Assembly (NCBI GenBank): GCA_950295325.1
Contig: OX485807.1
Location: 9,451,001 to 9,515,000 of the forward strand
Length of the DNA stretch: 64,000 bases
DNA from: Polytrichum commune
Lineage: Eukaryota > Streptophyta > Polytrichopsida > Polytrichales > Polytrichaceae
Reading direction: 5' to 3'
Position numbers and translations under genes: made by a program. Under the pieces are notes generated by a model that saw only the letters and a program-made list of their open reading frames with translations, was not told where the DNA came from and did no database searches. This document shows, piece after piece, positions 12,206 through 22,666 of the stretch. Within the stretch, counting starts at the first letter, position 1. Every line of letters starts with the position of its first letter.

Positions 12206-13288
12206 CCAAGTTCCAACCACTTGAAGCACCCGAATGTGCGAAACACATGAACTTGAAAGCTCCCGTTTAACTTAATCAGCCTTATTCCAAGACGATTTGC
12301 ATGGGCCGTTTAATTTCTACCTTCCACTCAAATGAGACCTAAGGTACATGGGCCTTTCAGGGTCACTTTTTTAGAATTGTTTATCGGACACCTATGATTG
12401 ATGGGTGTGTGGTTAAGTGTGGGAATAAGAGCGGACATCGAAAAGATATATATATGTGCTTCGAGAAGATTCGATTTGGGATAGACCTATATGACCATTT
12501 GATGTCTATGAGAATTTGAGCCACCTTAACAATGAACTAGATGTTCATATGGGCTCAAATCATTATGAGAAAAACGGCCCACGAACACGATTGATTCACG
12601 GCAAGCACCTCACATGAATCGAATCACGTGTTTCAAAATCTACAACAAGAAGCGGGCGTGAAGCTTAAAGTGACCATTTGACACCCGCTTACCGGAACGA
12701 TTCCCACGCCAAGTGAGAGCGGGCGAAAATCAATCAACGATGACCATCACGTGCCTACAAGAATCGTCACTTTCAACAATGACGAAGATACGCAAACGAA
12801 GCTCCCAATACTACGATGACCCAAAAACACGATTTGGACTCGGCCACCATGCATCTCCTCACACAAAATGCACATTCTCCAAACCCGTGCCATGGTGGAA
12901 GGCGGGTGCCGAGCGTTGAGGAAGTGTCCATTTAAGACCCACATATATACCTACCTTCAAGAGGAATCAAGCATGCAACGTGAGGGAGGACAACAAGACA
13001 AAACGAAGCATGCGGCCGAAGCCCTCCCAAACAAAAGTGAAATATATCTTCTCTTTGCTCGCTTGCACTTTCCCTTCAAAGTCGGTCATGTTAAGACATC
13101 TCTTAAGTTTATCACACTTTTGCATCGGCAAGGGAAGAATTGAATGTGTGGGCGCAAGTGCACTTGCCGTCTCCTTCCTCACGAGTTCCGGGAACATCAC
13201 ACTTTGTGGCCACTTGGACGAGCGAGCGTGAGCATGATGTGTTCAATAAGTTAGTTGTGCAATGTGGTGTAATAGTAATAACAATAAG
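12206..13288. other. Intergenic, somewhat GC-richer
   Basis: Several overlapping frames on both strands (12713-13231) have no recognisable domain. The presence of frames on both strands argues for base-composition effects rather than a gene. Confidence 0.4.
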
Positions 13289-13290
13289 TA

Positions 13291-13590
13291 CACTAAATAG
13301 GATATGTAGTGTTTGATTATATTTAGTGTTGTTACCACCCTATCATATTTAACACTAATTTTTAAATTTTTGACAATTAGTGTTAGAAGATATGCTAGAA
13401 GATACGTTGGAATCCTCCTTTTATCATTGTTTTTTTTTTGGGTCATATCCTTACTAACACTAAATACAAACATGTAACTTCCACATATTATCATAGTTGA
13501 TATCTAGTGTTTGAGTTTATGTTTAATGTTACTTACTTACATAGGATTATTGATATTTAGTGTATCAAACACTAAATATTCTATATAGTG
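13291..13590 (+). mobile_element. CACTAAAT-end TIR element, copy 2, TA-flanked
   Basis: 300 bp, TA at 13289-13290 and 13591-13592. The left end is CACTAAATAGGATATGTAGT and the right end reversed is CACTATATAGAATATTTAGT. It is homologous to 3716-4043. The TA duplication argues for a mariner-type MITE rather than a CACTA transposon (which would give 3 bp). Confidence 0.78.
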
Positions 13591-14184
13591 TAGTCTTCTC
13601 CTTAAGGACCTAAGGTAGAAATATCTAACGCAATGCATGATCACCGGTGGTGCACTAGACTAGGGGTATAACAATTCTCATGCGGACCCAAAATGGCTAC
13701 TTGGAAAAGCGGTGGTCCCGCAAAGGATACACCGCTAGATGGGATGCAATGATTGACAGGGTAGGTGTTGTTTCACACCACTTGCTATCACTTTTGCGCG
13801 CCACTAATATAAGTTGGCCGTTTTACGTGTCTTTCTTTGCATGTAGACGGAGTAGAATATTTCGATGTTTAGATCAGGGAGACTCTACTGTACAAGTAGA
13901 GGGGGTTTGACTTACTTGCCTCTTTGGAAAAAGAAAAAGAAAACGTAACTAATTATTCACAAAGAACAAAATTACGAAACAACTTGCATTCCTCATCAAT
14001 TCCTCTTCTCCATCTCTGGGAAAACATGGCACCCAAATCGCGAGCCACTTGTTCTACCCGAATCGGCCTATTTTCACCGCTTTAGGTGGTCATGATGTGG
14101 CAAAACCACGGCGTCAGAGCGTCGAATATAGTGAGGGAAAAAAAGAGTAAAGAGTGTCTCGTGCATCATTGTTATTAACACCTG

Positions 14185-14193
14185 GTCATCCAT
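14185..14193. repeat. Left 9-bp target-site duplication (GTCATCCAT)
   Basis: Identical to 15364-15372 at the other end of the foldback element; both copies directly abut its termini. Confidence 0.9.
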
Positions 14194-15363
14194 GGCAGAC
14201 GATATGCTACCCCCTACGAGCTTTTCGGGGGGGGAATATTCTGTCAGGGGGCAGCCCCCGACATTTTTCCTGCACCCGCCCGAAAACTGCTGCCCGCCCG
14301 CCCGATTTCGAAAAAACTAGTGTACTTGCATTTTTGAAGGCTACTTGTTCACAAATCCCATATTGAGTGCACTTCATTTTCAAGGTCTCAAATCCAATAT
14401 ATATGTTCACTTCCATTGAGTAAATAAGCAATTGACTAGATTTCATTTTCAAAGTGAAACCGTCAATAAAGCATGTAATTAACTTGGAAGTCAAAAATAT
14501 TACAAAATCCTCATTACCGCTGAGGTTATAATTTTTGTCGCTTACAATTGAAGGGGACTTTGTCATTCTAAAATGAAACTAAATTTTATTTTTTTATTTT
14601 TTTATAATTAATAATATATTTAATACCTTCTACTATCACAAAGTTTTCATATGCATTTAAACTAGTTAAGTAAGATTGAATGCAACTAAGTCTAATAATT
14701 TTTTATTAATCCTAATTATAGAAACACAAAAGGACACTGTATAGGGTGTAGTACACGGCTTTGGACATCGAGGAACACATAAGCACTGTGAAGAACATGG
14801 ATGTCATTCATCGTCCTTCATCGTTTTTCATGTGTCCTTCATCGTCGCGAATATGTTAGACTTAGTTGCATTCAATCTTACTTAACTAGTTTAAATGCAT
14901 ATGAAAACTTTGTGATAGTAGAAGGTATTAAATATATTATTAATTATAAAAAAATAAAAAAATAAATCATAAATTTTAGTTTCATTTTAGAATGACAAAG
15001 TCCCTTCAATTGTAAGTGACAAAAATTATAACCTCAGCGGTAATGAGGATTTTGTAATATTTTTGACTTCCAAGTTAATTACATGCTTTATTGACGGTTT
15101 CACTTTGAAAATGAAATCTAGTCAATTGCTTATTTACTCAATGGAAGTGAACATATATATTGGATTTGAGACCTTGAAAATGAAGTGCACTCAATATGGG
15201 ATTTGTGGACAAGTAGCCTTCAAAAATGCAAGTACACTAGTTTTTTCGAAATCGGGCGGGCGGGCAGCAGTTTTCGGGCGGGTGCAGGAAAAATGTCGGG
15301 GGCTGCCCCCTGACAGAATATTCCCCCCCCGAAAAGCTCGTAGGGGGTAGCATATCGTCTGCC
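14194..15363. mobile_element. MULE-like foldback element, ~0.5 kb arms, 9-bp target duplication
   Basis: The arms 14194-14695 and 14856-15363 are near-identical inverted repeats around a ~160-bp unique centre. Both termini start GGCAGACGATATGCTACC. The element is flanked by perfect 9-bp direct repeats GTCATCCAT (14185-14193 and 15364-15372). Long arms with a 9-bp duplication are the hallmark of Mutator-like elements. The arms differ by only a handful of changes and one small indel near 14585/14970, so insertion is recent. Each arm has a GC-rich outer block (poly-G run, GGGGGCAGCCCCC palindrome, CCCGCCCGCCCG) and an AT-rich inner part. Open frames at 14207-14566 (-) and 15063-15350 (+) are the same sequence seen in the two arms, not genes. 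No transposase is present. The centre holds repeated CCTTCATCGT motifs of unknown origin. Confidence 0.9.
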
Positions 15364-15372
15364 GTCATCCAT
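15364..15372. repeat. Right 9-bp target-site duplication (GTCATCCAT)
   Basis: Identical to 14185-14193. Confidence 0.9.
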
Positions 15373-15683
15373 AGAGGGATTCTCGCACTGGTGACGGTGT
15401 TGTAGTGGGACCCCTTCTCGAGCTGCTATAAGTATGTTAATAACCACCCAATTTTATGCATTGATTCATGGGCGTGTGGGAGTGGAACAAGTGTCGGGGG
15501 AGGAGGAGGACGTGGCCGAATTTAACTTACCCGTCCACGTGCTTTGGTGGGCGTGTGCCAAGTGGACTTGACTCGGGGGTCAATGAATGATGGCTTCGTG
15601 GACTTATTAATGTCTCGCTCACGATTGCCTTTGAAGCCGCTTACGGGAGGGGAGGAGGAGTGAGTGATCGGGGAGGTTTCGGA

Positions 15684-15905
15684 GCATAATGATCGGTTGA
15701 GATCCTTCCTAGTGTTTGCAACTCCAACCGGTTGCATGTTGATGACATCCTTCGGTTTTGGGGTATATTAATTTGGGGCATATTCTTCTATAGATTCCTC
15801 TAAAGTAATTGGTGATTTTCCTGCAGTCTTGAATTTCAACCGGTTGTTTCTCAAATATAACCGGTTCGTTTGTAACTAATTGTTGGTTTTCTCCGATCAT
15901 AGGAG
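15684..15905 (-). repeat. CCGGTT dispersed repeat, copy c
   Basis: Reverse orientation: TCGGTTGAGATCC, CAACCGGTTGCATGTTGATG, TATAGATTCCTCTAAAGTAA, CAACCGGTTGTTTCTCAAAT, AACCGGTTCGTTTGTAACTA. Confidence 0.65.
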
Positions 15906-15972
15906 GGGGGAGGAGGACCTCCTTCTTCAGTTGCGGCAGTAGGTTTGATCCGCCCGCAAGGGAGGAGCAGTA

Positions 15973-16444
15973 CAACACCCTAAACTCCGTAATATCAATC
16001 CCTGCAATGTCACACACTCTCTAGTATCCCGAAACCCTAGGGAACGGGTGTTCGTAGTTCAAATCTCGCTCCTTGTTGTCGTCACATTTCTCTCCCTTAT
16101 ATCACGGCATTTGTCATTAATGCAAACCACCCGAGAAGTCAACCCACACCCTCGCATTGCGCCGTGGAGTGTCACCGTTTTCTTCTTCTGTTGTTGATGC
16201 CACTTGTTAAATGTTGGTGCATGCGTCTGCCACATCGCCCGGGAAAGCCAAGTGGAGTGGACCACACTAGCGTAGGTGATGGGATAACAAATTCAAATTG
16301 TCCTCACATCTCCTTTGTGTTATTCCATAATGTCACATGCTACACTAATTCTATAGTGTCACGCATGCTTGTTAACACTACATAACTCCGTAATATCACG
16401 TGCACTTTGGTTGCCACGGGTGTGATACTACAGAGTTTAGAGTG
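15973..16444 (+). mobile_element. TA-flanked MITE (family T1), copy A
   Basis: 472-bp copy with TA at 15971-15972 and 16445-16446. The left end reads CAACACCCTAAACTCC (three extra bases before the usual start) and the right end GAGTTTAGAGTG. It is well conserved internally with copies B and C. The frame 16164-16385 recurs in copies B and C and is therefore repeat-derived, not a gene. Confidence 0.82.
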
Positions 16445-16484
16445 TACTACAATACAAAACAAACAAACCCACCGCTGCTTATTT

Positions 16485-16870
16485 ACAGAGCAACCGACCT
16501 CTTGAGTTCCAGGAATAACCTAGTTGAGGTTCGAGGCTTCAGGAAAGGTACCGATCGATTCAGAGGAATTTACAGATTATTCCTCGGATTAATACAAGAA
16601 AGATCGGAAAACGTTACTCAAGTGATAAGTTGTGTTCACGGGTTCAATTGTGAGAATCGAGAATGAAGACTCCGAATTCCCGGAATCCCATTGCTTCATG
16701 TTGCATCTAAAGGTAGGGTAGTTGAACACAACTTATTAGTTGAGCAATCTGTTGGATATGTAATTGGTTGGTCTTGGAAATACTAGGATCTCAACCAATT
16801 ATGCCAAAAATAAAACAACACCAAAAACAAAAACAAAAACAAAACAAAACTCCTTGGACACTGAAATCCC
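16485..16870 (+). repeat. CCGGTT dispersed repeat, copy d
   Basis: Contains TACCGATCGATTCAGAGGAA, TTGGTCTTGGAAATACTAGG, AACCAATTATGCC and ends CTCCTTGGACACTG. About 120 bp of unrelated sequence in the middle. Forms an inverted pair with copy e; hAT copy 1 sits between them. Confidence 0.58.
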
Positions 16871-16902
16871 CCCTTATCGAGTCTCGGCTCTCATGGGGGT
16901 AG

Positions 16903-17562
16903 CTATGTTCAGGGAAAACCGACGGCTAGTTCATTATCAGCCGATGGATTTCCCCTCATGGCCGGTCCAAATTTCCAACCATCGGATGGCAATCCAACTG
17001 TAATTTCAATCCTCCGGCAATTAGCCGATGGACCAGAAAACGTCCCGGAAATGTAGCCGATTCTTCTTGTGAGTTACTAGATTTCAGCCGGAAGCATCCA
17101 GAGCGCTATTTGTCTGGGGCATCTGATGATGCACTTGAGGAAGTACCCTAAACCTTGAACTTTTTGAATTATGCAACCTTTCCATGACCAAAACCAATTG
17201 CTTCTATGAAGAATTGGGGGACCCTTGGCTTTCAAGCGGTGAAGGCATTGCTAGGTTCAATTCCTGCCAAGGATATTAACTCTTCAAATTTAAAGTTTTG
17301 AACATACCTTTCTTTTCACTTATTCAAGATTTTGTACTAAGAAATGATTTCTAATAACTTTTCATACATTTAAAAAAAAATTAGTGCCGATATGAATTCC
17401 ATTTAATCGGATATTGGCCGATGAAAATATGAAAATATAGGCAATTGGCCAATTGATTTTGTAAAAGACCGGCTGTTGCCGATGTAAATTGGAAAAAATC
17501 CGACCCTTCGTAGCAACTACCGGCAATTAGCCACTAGGGCTTCAAAAACTTCCCGAACTCTG
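16903..17562 (+). mobile_element. Non-autonomous hAT-like element, copy 1 (660 bp)
   Basis: Near-identical (a few per cent different) to 20506-21164. It is flanked by perfect 8-bp duplications GGGGGTAG (16895-16902 and 17563-17570), as expected for hAT elements. The ends are short imperfect TIRs: 5' CTATGTTCAGGGAA and, reversed from the 3' end, CAGAGTTCGGGAA, close to the hAT consensus start CA.AG. Many subterminal GCCGAT/ATCGGC and CAATTAGCC motifs are scattered through both ends, which fits hAT transposase-binding repeats. There is no coding capacity. It is inserted in the ~50-bp spacer between two inverted copies of the CCGGTT repeat family (16485-16870 and 17571-17760). Confidence 0.88.
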
Positions 17563-17570
17563 GGGGGTAG

Positions 17571-17760
17571 TGTCTAGGTGGATTTGGGAGTATAATTGGT
17601 CAATGACATAGTGTTCCCAAGTCCAACCGGTTACATGTTGTGATCTTTTGGTTTTTCTTTTACTAATTTGAGGTACACTTCATAGATTCCTCTAAAACGA
17701 TCGTTGTTTTTCTTGAAGCCTTGAAACTCAAACACTCGGTTCGTCTTGTTCATTGTTGGA
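17571..17760 (-). repeat. CCGGTT dispersed repeat, copy e
   Basis: TGTCTAGGTGGATTT, CCAAGTCCAACCGGTTACAT, GATTCCTCTAAAACGATCG, CTTGAAGCCTTGAAACTC. Confidence 0.65.
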
Positions 17761-17995
17761 AAGAGGGAATTATCATATGCAATTGCACCTCTCATGCATC
17801 CAACATAAAAACTTGACCCCCTATAAGTTTGTTGCTAATTCATCTCAAATGACCTCAAGTACACGAAGTGGGGCCTTCAAAACTACCTCCGATGTCCAAT
17901 CAACTTCAAAAAGTAACATTCGGGTTGCATACTATTGAAAGGCTTTAATGTCGGAGGAATGAGAGGCACACTCATATGCAATTATTCCCTCTCTC
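17760..17995. mobile_element. GAGGGAATAATTGCAT-family MITE, copy 1
   Basis: About 236 bp. The left end (GAGGGAATTATCATATGCAA, then CACCTCTCATGCATCCAACA) is the inverse of the right end (GAGAGGCACACTCATATGCA, ATTATTCCCTCTC). The interior ATTCATCTCAAATGACCT is shared by the copies. Directly follows a CCGGTT-family repeat. Confidence 0.72.
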
Positions 17996-18069
17996 CCTCT
18001 CTTGGACTCAACATCTCATCCGTATAGGGAAATGGTTTATCGCAACTACCATGGGGGTTAAACTATCAG

Positions 18070-18303
18070 GAAAGAGTGAATTTACCATATAGGAGCATAC
18101 CTCTCAATCACTCAACATAAAAAGACATGAAATAGTATGCAACCCAAAAATTACTTTTTAAGGTTGATTTGACACCATAATTAGCTCAAAAAACCCCGAA
18201 TTAGTCCACTTGAAGTTTTTTTGAGGTGACCAAACCTATAACATGACAAGTTCTTATGTTGGATGGATGAGAGGCATACCCGTATATGATTGTTCCATCT
18301 CTC
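18070..18303. mobile_element. GAGGGAATAATTGCAT-family MITE, copy 2
   Basis: CATACCTCTCAATCACTCAA on the left, TTGGATGGATGAGAGGCATA on the right, with TGTTCCATCTCTCC at the end. Interior matches 42985-43110 (GGTTGATTTGACACC). Confidence 0.68.
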
Positions 18304-19040
18304 CAAACTTTTGTGACACCTACTTACCAAAGGGAGGGTGAAAACATAGAGAAGACAACGTATAGCTAAGGGATTTCAACAATTTTCAAGCAATTCTTAA
18401 ATCACGGTCAAAAGCGGTGAGTCGACTATCAAGAGGCTACATTGTGAGTGCCTATATAGAGGTGCCATGAATGATTGGCTGGAAAAATGCATCAAATGCA
18501 AACATGGCCCGAGTATCAAAGGAGTAATATACTCCTTTGCAATACCTCGGATTGACATCAAATCTCATGATATGTTACAACCAAAATCCAATACCTAAAT
18601 GCTCATAAAATTACATAGAAGTTTTTTGGTTTGTCAAAGTTGCAAGGGTGCATAACATTTGATAAAGCATTAATGGCTTAACATGAACACGGCATAGAGT
18701 AACGGGCTCTCACTCATGTCGGTGTACATATCAAACCCCAACGTTTATTTTGTTTTATTTTATTTGATAAAGCATTAGACATGCCACATGAGTTGAGTGG
18801 GACTGAGTAGGATACTCATCTCATAAACTTGTTTCAAGTTCACACATGAGCTCATGGCTACGATCAAGTGTCCTACATTCACACCAATCTCAAGATTGAC
18901 ATCGGTCCTCATCCTCTAAGACCGAGCAAGACTAACTTAGGTAGCGAACTCAACATTCTGAAGCAATTCAAAGTATCCGATTTTTTCCAAGTTTTATTTG
19001 TGTGTGTGACAAGAAGTGTGATCTTGTAGGGCATCCAATA

Positions 19041-19289
19041 CGGTGTGGTGTTCGTGGTGTCTATGCAAACCCATCCATCATGGATGAAGGGGTTCTAAGA
19101 AATCGATTCTCCTACAAGGATGAGAGCCATTTCATTATGACTAGACCCCACTAAGTTAACTTAAAATCTGCAATGTTAATTTCAGAGTCAAATGAATTGA
19201 AAATCATCGATGACAAGTTTAAATAACTTTAGTTACGTTTTCAACCTTTGCAATGGATGAGCTTACGTGGACACCACAAACCCATAGCC
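19041..19289. mobile_element. ~250-bp foldback, ATGGCATCTACATAAACTCA family, copy 2
   Basis: Ends GTTCGTGGTGTCTATGCAAA and, reversed, GTTTGTGGTGTCCACGTAAG. The interior shares CATTTC..TAT, AGTCAAAT and GTTTTCA with copy 1. Confidence 0.62.
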
Positions 19290-19761
19290 ACAAAGTTTTA
19301 CTATATACCACAAAGTCACATTGCACTATATATTCACGTTGTAGAAGCACCAAAGCACCCTCATGTACGAGAGGTCTGTTAAGAGGGTAACATACTCAAG
19401 CGGTTCAAAGTGAGGTCCCTTTCGAATTCGTGAGAGCATCATTTCAAGACACCTTCAAAAGTTTGTCATGAACTTCATATTTATAAGAGTCTATTGGCCT
19501 AAACCAAACGCCTACTCTTAATTCACCAAACTCAAGAACTTTGACACTACTTGAACACTCTTGTACCATCATAAATTGTGCACAATGAGACAAAACTTGA
19601 AAAGGTTGTAAAAGTTTGAAAGATTTTGAAAAGTATTTTTATTGTGGCTCTATATGTGATATCGGATGATAGAAATGTGAACGTATACTTTTATTACATG
19701 GAGAAACAATATGTGCTTGAATGAATTGCATCATGCTCTCTAGGCAAGTTGGAGAGAGAAA

Positions 19762-19912
19762 GGCTAGCCATACTGGAGGGTCTAGCCGAGGCCCAGCCAA
19801 CCCAGTCGGTGTAGCCCCCCCTAGACTATAGCCCGGCCATCCAGGCGGAAAGCCGGAGGCCTTTGGGACCAGGTTGGCTAGGCCTCGGCTGGGCCCCCCG
19901 GTGTGGCAGGTC
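19762..19912. mobile_element. 151-bp GC-rich TIR element
   Basis: Mostly G and C in AT-rich surroundings. The left half (TCTAGCCGAGGCCCAGCCAA) is the diverged inverse of the right half (read backwards CCCAGCCGAGGCCTAGCCAA); together the ~40-bp TIRs would fold strongly. Purine-rich GAGAGA lies on both sides. Confidence 0.6.
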
Positions 19913-19957
19913 TAAGAGAGAGAACACTTATGATCTCACCTATGACAACCTTGTGAC

Positions 19958-20180
19958 AGTGTCCCGGGAGGATTTTTGGGCATAATCGGTCAGAATCCTA
20001 GTGAGCGTTTCCAAGTCCAACCGGTCACATGTTGTGATCTATTGGCTTTTCTTCATGAAATTGAGGTATATTCCTCTATAGATTCCTCTAAAATGCTGGG
20101 TAATTAAAATTTTCCTGAAGTCTTTAACCTCAAATAGTTAGGATATTTCTCAAACTCAACCACTTCTTCATCTATATAAA
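19958..20180 (-). repeat. CCGGTT dispersed repeat, copy f
   Basis: CAGTGTCCCGGGAGGATTTT, GGGCATAATCGGTCA, CCAAGTCCAACCGGTCACAT, TATAGATTCCTCTAAAATG. Confidence 0.65.
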
Positions 20181-20379
20181 GTGGTTGGCTCTATCTCCCT
20201 GCTCATTGCTTCGTGACAGCTGGTAATTAGTGCTTGTCGAGTTGCCACAATTGAAGGACACAGCACTTTTGTCCTAGCCCACAACTCTGGGCCTTGAAAT
20301 TATTTATGGCGAAGTAGTACTTGTGTTCAGCTTGCACTAAGGCTTCCAAATGAAGGAATCTGAAGTACACCGAAAGAGA

Positions 20380-20505
20380 GAGAGAGGAGCTAGGGAGATT
20401 GAAATTATCGTATGTGAGCGAGCATACCTCTCATCCATCCAACATGTAGTAAAAACTCCAAATACTTCAAGGTTTTCGGTCAATTCATCTCAAAGGGGCT
20501 TGGAC
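20380..20505. repeat. GAGGGAATAATTGCAT-family MITE, left part, cut by hAT copy 2
   Basis: CATACCTCTCATCCATCCAA and CAATTCATCTCAAA match the family; hAT copy 2 inserted directly afterwards. The right end is not recognisable beyond 21172. Confidence 0.6.
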
Positions 20506-21164
20506 CTATGTTCGGGGAAAAATGACGGCTAGTTCATTATCAGCCGATGGATTTCCCCTCATGGCCGGTCCAAATTTCCAACCATCGGATGGCAATCCGA
20601 CTGTAATTTCAATCCTCCGGCAATTAGCCGATGGACCAGAAAACGTCCCGGAAATGTAGCCGATTCTTCTTGTGAGTTACTGGATTTCAGCCGGAAGCAT
20701 CCAGAGCGCTATTTGTCTGGGGCATCTGATGATGCACTTGAGGAAGTACCCTAAACCTTAAACTTTTTGAATTATGCAACCTTTCCATGACCAAAACCAA
20801 TTGCTTCTATGAAGAATTGGGGGACCCTTGGCCTTCAAGCGGTGAAGGCATTGCTAGGTTCAATTCCTGCCAAGGATATTAACTCTTCAAATTAAAAATT
20901 TTGAACATGCCTTTCTTTTCACTTATTCAAGATTTTGTACTAAGAAATGATTTCTAATAACTTTTCATACATTTTTTAAACAATTAGTGCCGATATGAAT
21001 TCCATTTAATCGGATATTGGCCAATGAAAATATGAAAATATAGGCAATTGGCTGATTGATTTTACAAAAGACCGGCTCTTGCCGATGTAAATTGGAAAAA
21101 ATCCGACCCTTCGTACAACTACCGGCAATTAGCCACTAAGGCTTCAAAAACTTCCCAAACTCTG
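20506..21164 (+). mobile_element. Non-autonomous hAT-like element, copy 2 (659 bp)
   Basis: Same orientation and sequence as copy 1, with its own perfect 8-bp duplication GCTTGGAC (20498-20505 and 21165-21172). The independent flanks prove that the two copies are separate insertions rather than one segmental duplication. The insertion lies in a MITE of the GAGGGAATAATTGCAT family whose left end is at about 20380. Confidence 0.9.
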
Positions 21165-21172
21165 GCTTGGAC

Positions 21173-22666
21173 GACTGCACGAATTTGGGTGTTTGAAAGC
21201 TACTTACGGTTTCACATGCCTTCAAGTAGTGGCGTGTGAGCCCAAAATGGTGCCCACATGTGGTGATTAACTCTTCGAAACCAATTTTAGTTTGACTTTG
21301 ATGTGTTATGATTATTCACAAAACATAAAAAGAGTGAAGTGTGGTTTGGATTTAAGTTTAGGCTTTAGAATGTGTTGTGTGATTATTTCAAGGTTGAATT
21401 CAATAAGAGTATGCCTTGATAATGTGAGTAGGGGGTAAGGTGAAGCAAGGTGAGCTCCACGGGTTAAATGCCCACTTTTGGATCCACCTTGGCAGTTTAG
21501 GAAGAAGGAAGCTTGGTGGATGGGGATTAGTCCCTACTTTAGAGGTGAAGGTTAAAGGATTGTGATTGGAGGTGCTAATCCTCTCACCCTATCCTCACCT
21601 CTCTCTCCCTCTCTCCCTCTCTCCCTCTTTGCTACTTAAGGTGTTTTCTCTCTCATTTTCCTCTCTCTCCATCAAGCGCTCTCAAGGGAGCAAGCTCTTA
21701 AGAGCTTGAGCCACGTGTGTGGGTTACTAGTCTTAGTGAAGCTAAGTAGTTAAGATCCCTCTCTTATACCTCCCAAGCGGGGGAAACTCTTAGAGTTTAA
21801 TGCCATATGTGGAATTAGGTAGAAGTTAGTGGAGTTAGAATGTTAGGACTAGCTTGGACCATTAGGGAATTGAGGTGATTAATGTGTGTAGATAGTTGCT
21901 TAGAGGGTTAGCTTAGGGTGGCCAAGGCTGGTTTGAACTGGTAGCGTTGGGCTAACTCTGGACTGTGGCCGAAGCTGGTCCTAACTTGGTAGAACTGGAG
22001 CTAACTCTGGACTGTGGCCGAAGCTGGTCCTAATTTGGTAGAACTGGACCTAACTCTGGACTGTGGCCAAGGCTGGTTTGAACTTGGTAGCGCTAGGCTA
22101 ACTCTGGACTGTGACGAAGGCCGGTTTGAACTGGTAGCGTTGGGCTAACTCTGGACTGTGGCCGAAGCTGGTCCTAACTTGGTAGAACTGGGCTAACTCT
22201 GGACTGTGGCCAAGGCTGGTTGAACTGGTAGCGCTGGAGCTAACTCTGGACTGTGGCCGAAGCTGGTCCTAACTTGATAGAACTAGAGCTAACTCTGGAC
22301 TGTGGCCAAAGGTTGGTTTGAACTGGTAGCGTTGGGCTAACTCTGGACTGTGGCCGAAGCTGGTTGAACTGGTAGCGCTGGAGCTAACTCTGGACTGTGG
22401 CCGATAGCTACTACTAGCTGGGATTGGTTAGTGGATACTAGTTAGTGGCCTAAAGCTTGGCTTAATTTTGGGTGGCATCACCAAGATTAAATGACGGCCA
22501 CGTCACACTACCTTTTGATGACGTGGTACATGTGTGGATGTTGGATTTATTAGACTAGATAGTTTTAGGTGTTGCTCCACAAGTAAGTGTAATTGAGATT
22601 GATTATTGAGAACAGTGTTTTTAAACACTTGCATCCTCTTGATCAAAATAACTTACATTTACAAGA
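21173..22666 (+). other. CT-rich leader-like region, possible LTR or gene 5' end
   Basis: After hAT copy 2 the sequence is free of MITEs. It has a CT tract (21600-21640), GCTACTTAAGGTG, a second CT tract (21650-21670), a palindromic AAGCTCTTAAGAGCTT (21695-21710), the minisatellite and then a short ORF. This resembles the R/U5-leader part of a plant LTR retrotransposon or a gene's 5' leader, but I find no second LTR, no primer-binding site and no downstream pol domains. Confidence 0.3.
21919..22405 (+). repeat. Minisatellite, ~48-bp unit, ten copies, two unit types
   Basis: AACTCTGGACTGTG recurs ten times, spaced 46-50 bp (about 21953 to 22385). Between these cores two alternative fillers occur: type A (GAAGCTGGTCCTAACTTGG, TAGAACTGGA) and type B (AAGGCTGGTTTGAACTGGTA, GCGTTGGG), ordered B A A B B A B A B, then a unit that joins an A start to a B end. 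Some units carry single-base indels, so no frame stays open. The array lies 0.25 kb upstream of a 56-codon ORF. Confidence 0.92.

Noticed and set aside
12713-13231. Possible small gene from overlapping frames
   Set aside because: Frames occur on both strands with no domain, no supporting promoter or splice pattern, and no conserved copy.
14207-15350. Two nearly identical ~95-120-aa frames facing each other
   Set aside because: They are the two arms of the foldback element, not duplicated genes.
15973-16444. SINE interpretation of the T1 family because of a GTTCAAATC B-box-like motif
   Set aside because: Clear terminal inverted repeats, TA flanks, no A box at proper spacing and no 3' tail.
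21919-22405. CRISPR-like array
   Set aside because: Units are contiguous ~48-bp variants without unique spacers, in a plant genome; it is a minisatellite.
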